Source of the DNA: Vitrella brassicaformis
Lineage: Eukaryota > Sar > Vitrellaceae
Reading direction: 5' to 3'
Length of the DNA stretch: 64,000 nt
NCBI GenBank assembly: GCA_001179505.1
Contig: CDMY01000646.1
Location: forward strand, 214,634-278,633
Shown piece after piece: positions 61,056 through 64,000 of this stretch (the first letter of the stretch is position 1; each line of letters begins with the position of its first letter). The notes under the pieces are model-generated. The model was not told the origin of the DNA and ran no database searches. It saw nothing but the letters and a program-made list of their open reading frames with translations. The position numbers were made by a program, and so were the translations under genes.

Positions 61056-63323
61056 TCAATCAGACATCGAGTCATCATCCTCTGAGTCACTACCATTATC
61101 CTCCTCGATGGCAGGCACCTCAAAACGAGCAGCCAGCGATTCAAACTCACCCACCTCGTCCACAAAACCCAGCCCGTCCCACTCGAACTGACAATCGGCA
61201 TCGCCGAGGTGCTCGTTGAAGCCCTTGATGACGCCCGTGAGGCCGTACTCCTCCGCCTCGTCCAGCCGCGCCTTGTGGACCACCTCTCGCAGACCGAAAG
61301 GCCTCCTTCCCTGCTGGCCGACCTCAGCGGAAAAGCACCGCAGTGGTGGGGCATGCACCACCTGGCCGTCCGCTTCTCGACTGCCCCCCACCACCTCCGT
61401 GTTGCCACTCGCGTGAAATACAGCAGACGCGACGAAGTGGTCCATGGCTTCATGAACGCGATGGCCGAGTCTGCCGTGGGAGCGTAGTTGAATGCCGCTG
61501 ACGGTCTGGTGTGCAGTGTCTCTGTCGAAGCAAAGTGCGGCGATCCGCCATGCGATGCCCGCTGCCTCTTGTGGGCCGAAATGGAGGAGGGAGGGGACGG
61601 GGTCGTTGGGTGGGCCGTCATTGTGAGGCGTGAGGGGCAGCAGATGGGTCAGCAGAGCGGCAATCTCACGTTGGGGCCTGAGTGCAGCGTTGACGGCGTT
61701 CATGACCTCATCAGGAATGGCGTTGAGGATGCGCACATACTCATGCTTGACAATCTCGCACTCGCGCTGACGCTCGATGGTCTTGTTTGCTGCGTCGCCT
61801 TCCTCAGTCGAGGGCGGATCGGATTCTTCAGCTGGCAGAGGCGCGTCGGCGCGCCAATGCAGTCGAATCTTCTCTTTGCGCCGACGCTCGATGGCCTTGG
61901 TTGTTGCGTCTCCTTCCTCAGTCGAGGGCGGATCGGATTCTTCAGCTGGCAGAGGCGCGCCAGCGCGCAGCAGCAGTCGAGTCTTCTCTTTGGCCATCTC
62001 GATAGTTTTCTCTCGTTTCTCTCTCGCCCTTCCCTCGGTCGCCAGCGGCTCTTCCAGCGCACACCTGATATCGCGACTGAAGCAACGCATCAGCTGAGGA
62101 CCCTCCTCCATCAGGACACTCGCCGGCAGATGCTTGCAGAGAAACTCCAGCAGCCGGGGCTCGTCGACAAGGTATGCCTGATCGATCGGCCTCACGCGGT
62201 CCTCTCGGTCATCCCAGTCGTCGCCGCCCCGACTGTTGAGGGGAGCGCCGAACTCATAGAGGAGCTCATAGAATCCACGAGCGAAGTTCATAGTGAAGCA
62301 TGCATGGTCCACGATCCCGTGGATGGGCTGATATGTCCCGTCATAGTAAAAGTCAGTCGCCAGGCTGCGTTTGTGCTTCAACAAGCGGCGGATGCACGGG
62401 AGAAGCGCGTCGAAGTACTGCTCATACACATCCTCGGGCGGACAAGGCGTGTGCTCCTCATCAATAAAAAACAATATGTGCTCGTCAACAATGGGATTGT
62501 CGCTGAGAATACCATCCAAAGCCGCGAGGTTGGCTTTGTGGAAGGCCATGGTCACCAACTCCTTGTCACCACGTGCTCCTCCCGCAATCAAGGCTTTGAC
62601 GATGTGCTTCTGTCGCTTGCGAGATGGCCACATCGGAAGCACAACGGGAACTCCGGTCGCCTTCGTCTGCCTCGTGTGTTGCCAGTTCAGACCAGGGCAT
62701 CCACCTGATGGCATCGAGAATTGCCACACGAATGATATGAATGTAATGTTACCCTTGTCCCACGGCTTGCCTGTTGGATCGTCAATCGCCAAATCAATCA
62801 AACCCAACTCCAACTCGTCCAATCTAGAACGTCTCCTCCAACTCGACATTTTTGGGATCCGCATGCGGGTGATTCTCACTCGCAGACTTGCATCCGCCCC
62901 CTGCTGGATCAGCCTCGACACGTCACGCCCTGTGATGTTCCGCCGCAGAAGCCGACACACTAACCTCTCGCTGGCCTCATTCGTGTCGGCGGGAAAGATG
63001 ATGGCCACCGAGCGGTCGTTGAGCACTACTTGACGCTCATCACTGCCAGCGTTGGACGAGTTGCTGCTTGGCGCTCCGGCATCACCAGCCAGAAAGTCCT
63101 CGAGGGCAAGACGATATCGACGCCTCTTGTGTTTGCCTTCTTGGTCAGGCGGGAAGTCAGCCAGACGCTTGGGATGGTCTGGAGGTCGCTCGCGAGGGGG
63201 AGGCACTGGCACGTCCCGGCCGCTCCTCGTATGGACCATCACGGATGGACGCACTGATGGGGTGAATGAGAGACGGTCAGCAAGTTGCTTGGGGTGGCGT
63301 GGTGGACCGTTTCTCAGGCTCAT
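61056..63323 (-). CDS. Ankyrin-like repeat protein, single exon
   Basis: An uninterrupted 755-residue ORF on the minus strand, unusual in this intron-rich window. The N-terminus is basic and P/R-rich with KHKRRRYR (possible nuclear signal). Segments with ankyrin character follow: VSRLIQQGADASLRVR, GLIDLAIDDPTGKPW, KALIAGGARGDKELVTMAF, ELLYEFGAPLN and PIDQAYLVDEPRLLEFL. Residues about 430-510 hold two 38-residue tandem units (APLPAEESDPPSTEEGDA twice). The end is acidic. Ankyrin repeats suggest protein binding; no enzymatic motif is seen. Either the ATG at 63323 or the one giving MVHTRSGRD could be the start. Lack of introns suggests retroposition or a recent origin. Confidence 0.75.
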   Translation of the reverse strand: MSLRNGPPRHPKQLADRLSFTPSVRPSVMVHTRSGRDVPVPPPRERPPDHPKRLADFPPDQEGKHKRRRYRLALEDFLAGDAGAPSSNSSNAGSDERQVVLNDRSVAIIFPADTNEASERLVCRLLRRNITGRDVSRLIQQGADASLRVRITRMRIPKMSSWRRRSRLDELELGLIDLAIDDPTGKPWDKGNITFISFVWQFSMPSGGCPGLNWQHTRQTKATGVPVVLPMWPSRKRQKHIVKALIAGGARGDKELVTMAFHKANLAALDGILSDNPIVDEHILFFIDEEHTPCPPEDVYEQYFDALLPCIRRLLKHKRSLATDFYYDGTYQPIHGIVDHACFTMNFARGFYELLYEFGAPLNSRGGDDWDDREDRVRPIDQAYLVDEPRLLEFLCKHLPASVLMEEGPQLMRCFSRDIRCALEEPLATEGRAREKREKTIEMAKEKTRLLLRAGAPLPAEESDPPSTEEGDATTKAIERRRKEKIRLHWRADAPLPAEESDPPSTEEGDAANKTIERQRECEIVKHEYVRILNAIPDEVMNAVNAALRPQREIAALLTHLLPLTPHNDGPPNDPVPSLLHFGPQEAAGIAWRIAALCFDRDTAHQTVSGIQLRSHGRLGHRVHEAMDHFVASAVFHASGNTEVVGGSREADGQVVHAPPLRCFSAEVGQQGRRPFGLREVVHKARLDEAEEYGLTGVIKGFNEHLGDADCQFEWDGLGFVDEVGEFESLAARFEVPAIEEDNGSDSEDDDSMSD
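61764..61991 (-). repeat. Two 114-bp tandem units inside the ankyrin-like gene
   Basis: Units begin at 61764 and 61878 (GCGCTGACGCTCG and GCGCCGACGCTCG). A long stretch about CTCAGTCGAGGGCGGATCGG is identical in both. The 114-bp period keeps the frame and adds 38 residues. Confidence 0.9.
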
Positions 63324-63914
63324 GCTGTTGGTTGCCGGCTCATCGGGTGGTTAGGGGTAGGTGTGGGTCGCTGGAAGGACGGTGGAGGGCTGGAGAGAGT
63401 GCCGCTGGGGAAGAGGGGACTGCTGCTGCAGGTGTCTGACCAAGATGCCTGCGTCACCTGAGGGGCACACAATGCAAGACAGGAGGCAGAGATTGACATT
63501 TGTGAATGTCCCTCCCTGCGTCCCCTTTGCCTCTCCACGACCTCCCTCGTGTCTTTGCCTGCAGAGTCGTGGAGTGTCGGTACAACTCAACTGTCTGCAC
63601 GACCAAGGGGAAACGAACGCAGGCAGCTTGACAAGAGCTGCCAACGCTCACCGAAGCACGAAATAGAGAGACGCCGGGAGCGGTCTGCGAGCTAAACGTG
63701 GACAAACCCTGCTATCAAAACCCAACACCTATCCTCGCCGAACGCGATCTTCGCCGCCAATGACGCGTCCGTTGTGTGAGATGCATCTGCCCACCTGAAC
63801 CGCAGTTCCGCCAGGTATGTGTGCCATCACACCCATAACACCACAGCCCTCCTCTCTGTTGTCTTCCTCAGCTAGTGCGGCATCTCTCCATCCATCCATC
63901 CCATCAACACCAAT
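63324..63914. other. Intergenic stretch, no gene supported
   Basis: Upstream of two divergent genes. Short ORFs exist on both strands near 63361-63705 but none has a conserved motif or signal peptide. Confidence 0.45.
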
Positions 63915-64000
63915 ATGATATCAACGCTCCCAATGCGGCGGGCCTTTCTATTCACAGTCGCTATTGCCTCGTGGCTGAGGCCATTCAGTGGCGCTCTCCG
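63915..64000 (+). CDS. First exon of a secreted protein (cut by window end)
   Basis: ATG at 63915 opens a frame that reads MISTLPMRRAFLFTVAIASW then LRPFSGAL to the window edge. Positive charges followed by a hydrophobic core make a good signal peptide. Nothing can be said about the mature protein. It is divergent from the ankyrin-like gene. Confidence 0.5.
   Translation, partial: MISTLPMRRAFLFTVAIASWLRPFSGAL

Noticed and set aside
1-64000. CRISPR arrays, rRNA, tRNA or prokaryotic operons
   Set aside because: No spaced direct repeats, no recognisable rRNA or tRNA stretches, and the gene structure is clearly eukaryotic.

Overview
The window is nuclear DNA of a unicellular eukaryote with many introns. 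Almost every gene is cut by spliceosomal introns, mostly about 45-120 bp long. They start GT and end in a GT-rich run followed by AG, rather than a pyrimidine tract. Coding is GC-rich. A CCCTAAA-type telomere-like motif, a front-end fatty acid desaturase, a type I metacaspase, a NEK-like kinase, NYN-domain proteins and a TLDc protein all fit an alveolate or related alga. My best guess is a chromerid such as Vitrella. That is an inference from style, not from a search. Exon models were built by hand from splice sites. For each complete model the exon lengths add up to an open frame with matching phases.

Layout: (1) 1-1874, 3' end of a giant RING-finger gene (copy 1, +). (2) 2531-25645, single-copy genes: an unrecognised protein, a TLDc protein, a 33-exon M16 metallopeptidase with a C-terminal membrane anchor (carrying a 300-N gap in one intron), two paralogous NYN proteins on either side of an ankyrin-bromodomain gene, an RGG-rich protein and a cytochrome b5-fused desaturase. 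(3) 25646-30690, a dispersed repeat, a small secreted protein and a CENP-B-type DNA-binding protein. (4) 30690-39610 and 51390-60890, two arms of a roughly 9 kb inverted duplication. Each arm carries a full copy of the giant gene (copy 2 on -, about 2112 residues; copy 3 on +, about 2270 residues but with a one-base frameshift). (5) 39611-51389, the single-copy spacer: a 5 kb repeat-rich stretch without genes, a NEK-like kinase, a metacaspase and two small secreted proteins. (6) 60891-64000, a single-exon ankyrin-like protein and the first exon of a secreted protein.

The most unusual item is the giant gene family. Each protein carries two tandem copies of a roughly 450-residue unit that I do not recognise, each ending in paired cysteine motifs. 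These are followed by a proline/serine linker, a long coiled coil and a C-terminal RING-like finger, which suggests a very large ubiquitin ligase or scaffold. The three copies differ by separate rearrangements: loss of two exons, exon fusion, loss of a start codon and a frameshift. Genes are also strikingly arranged in head-to-head pairs, seven of them in 64 kb.
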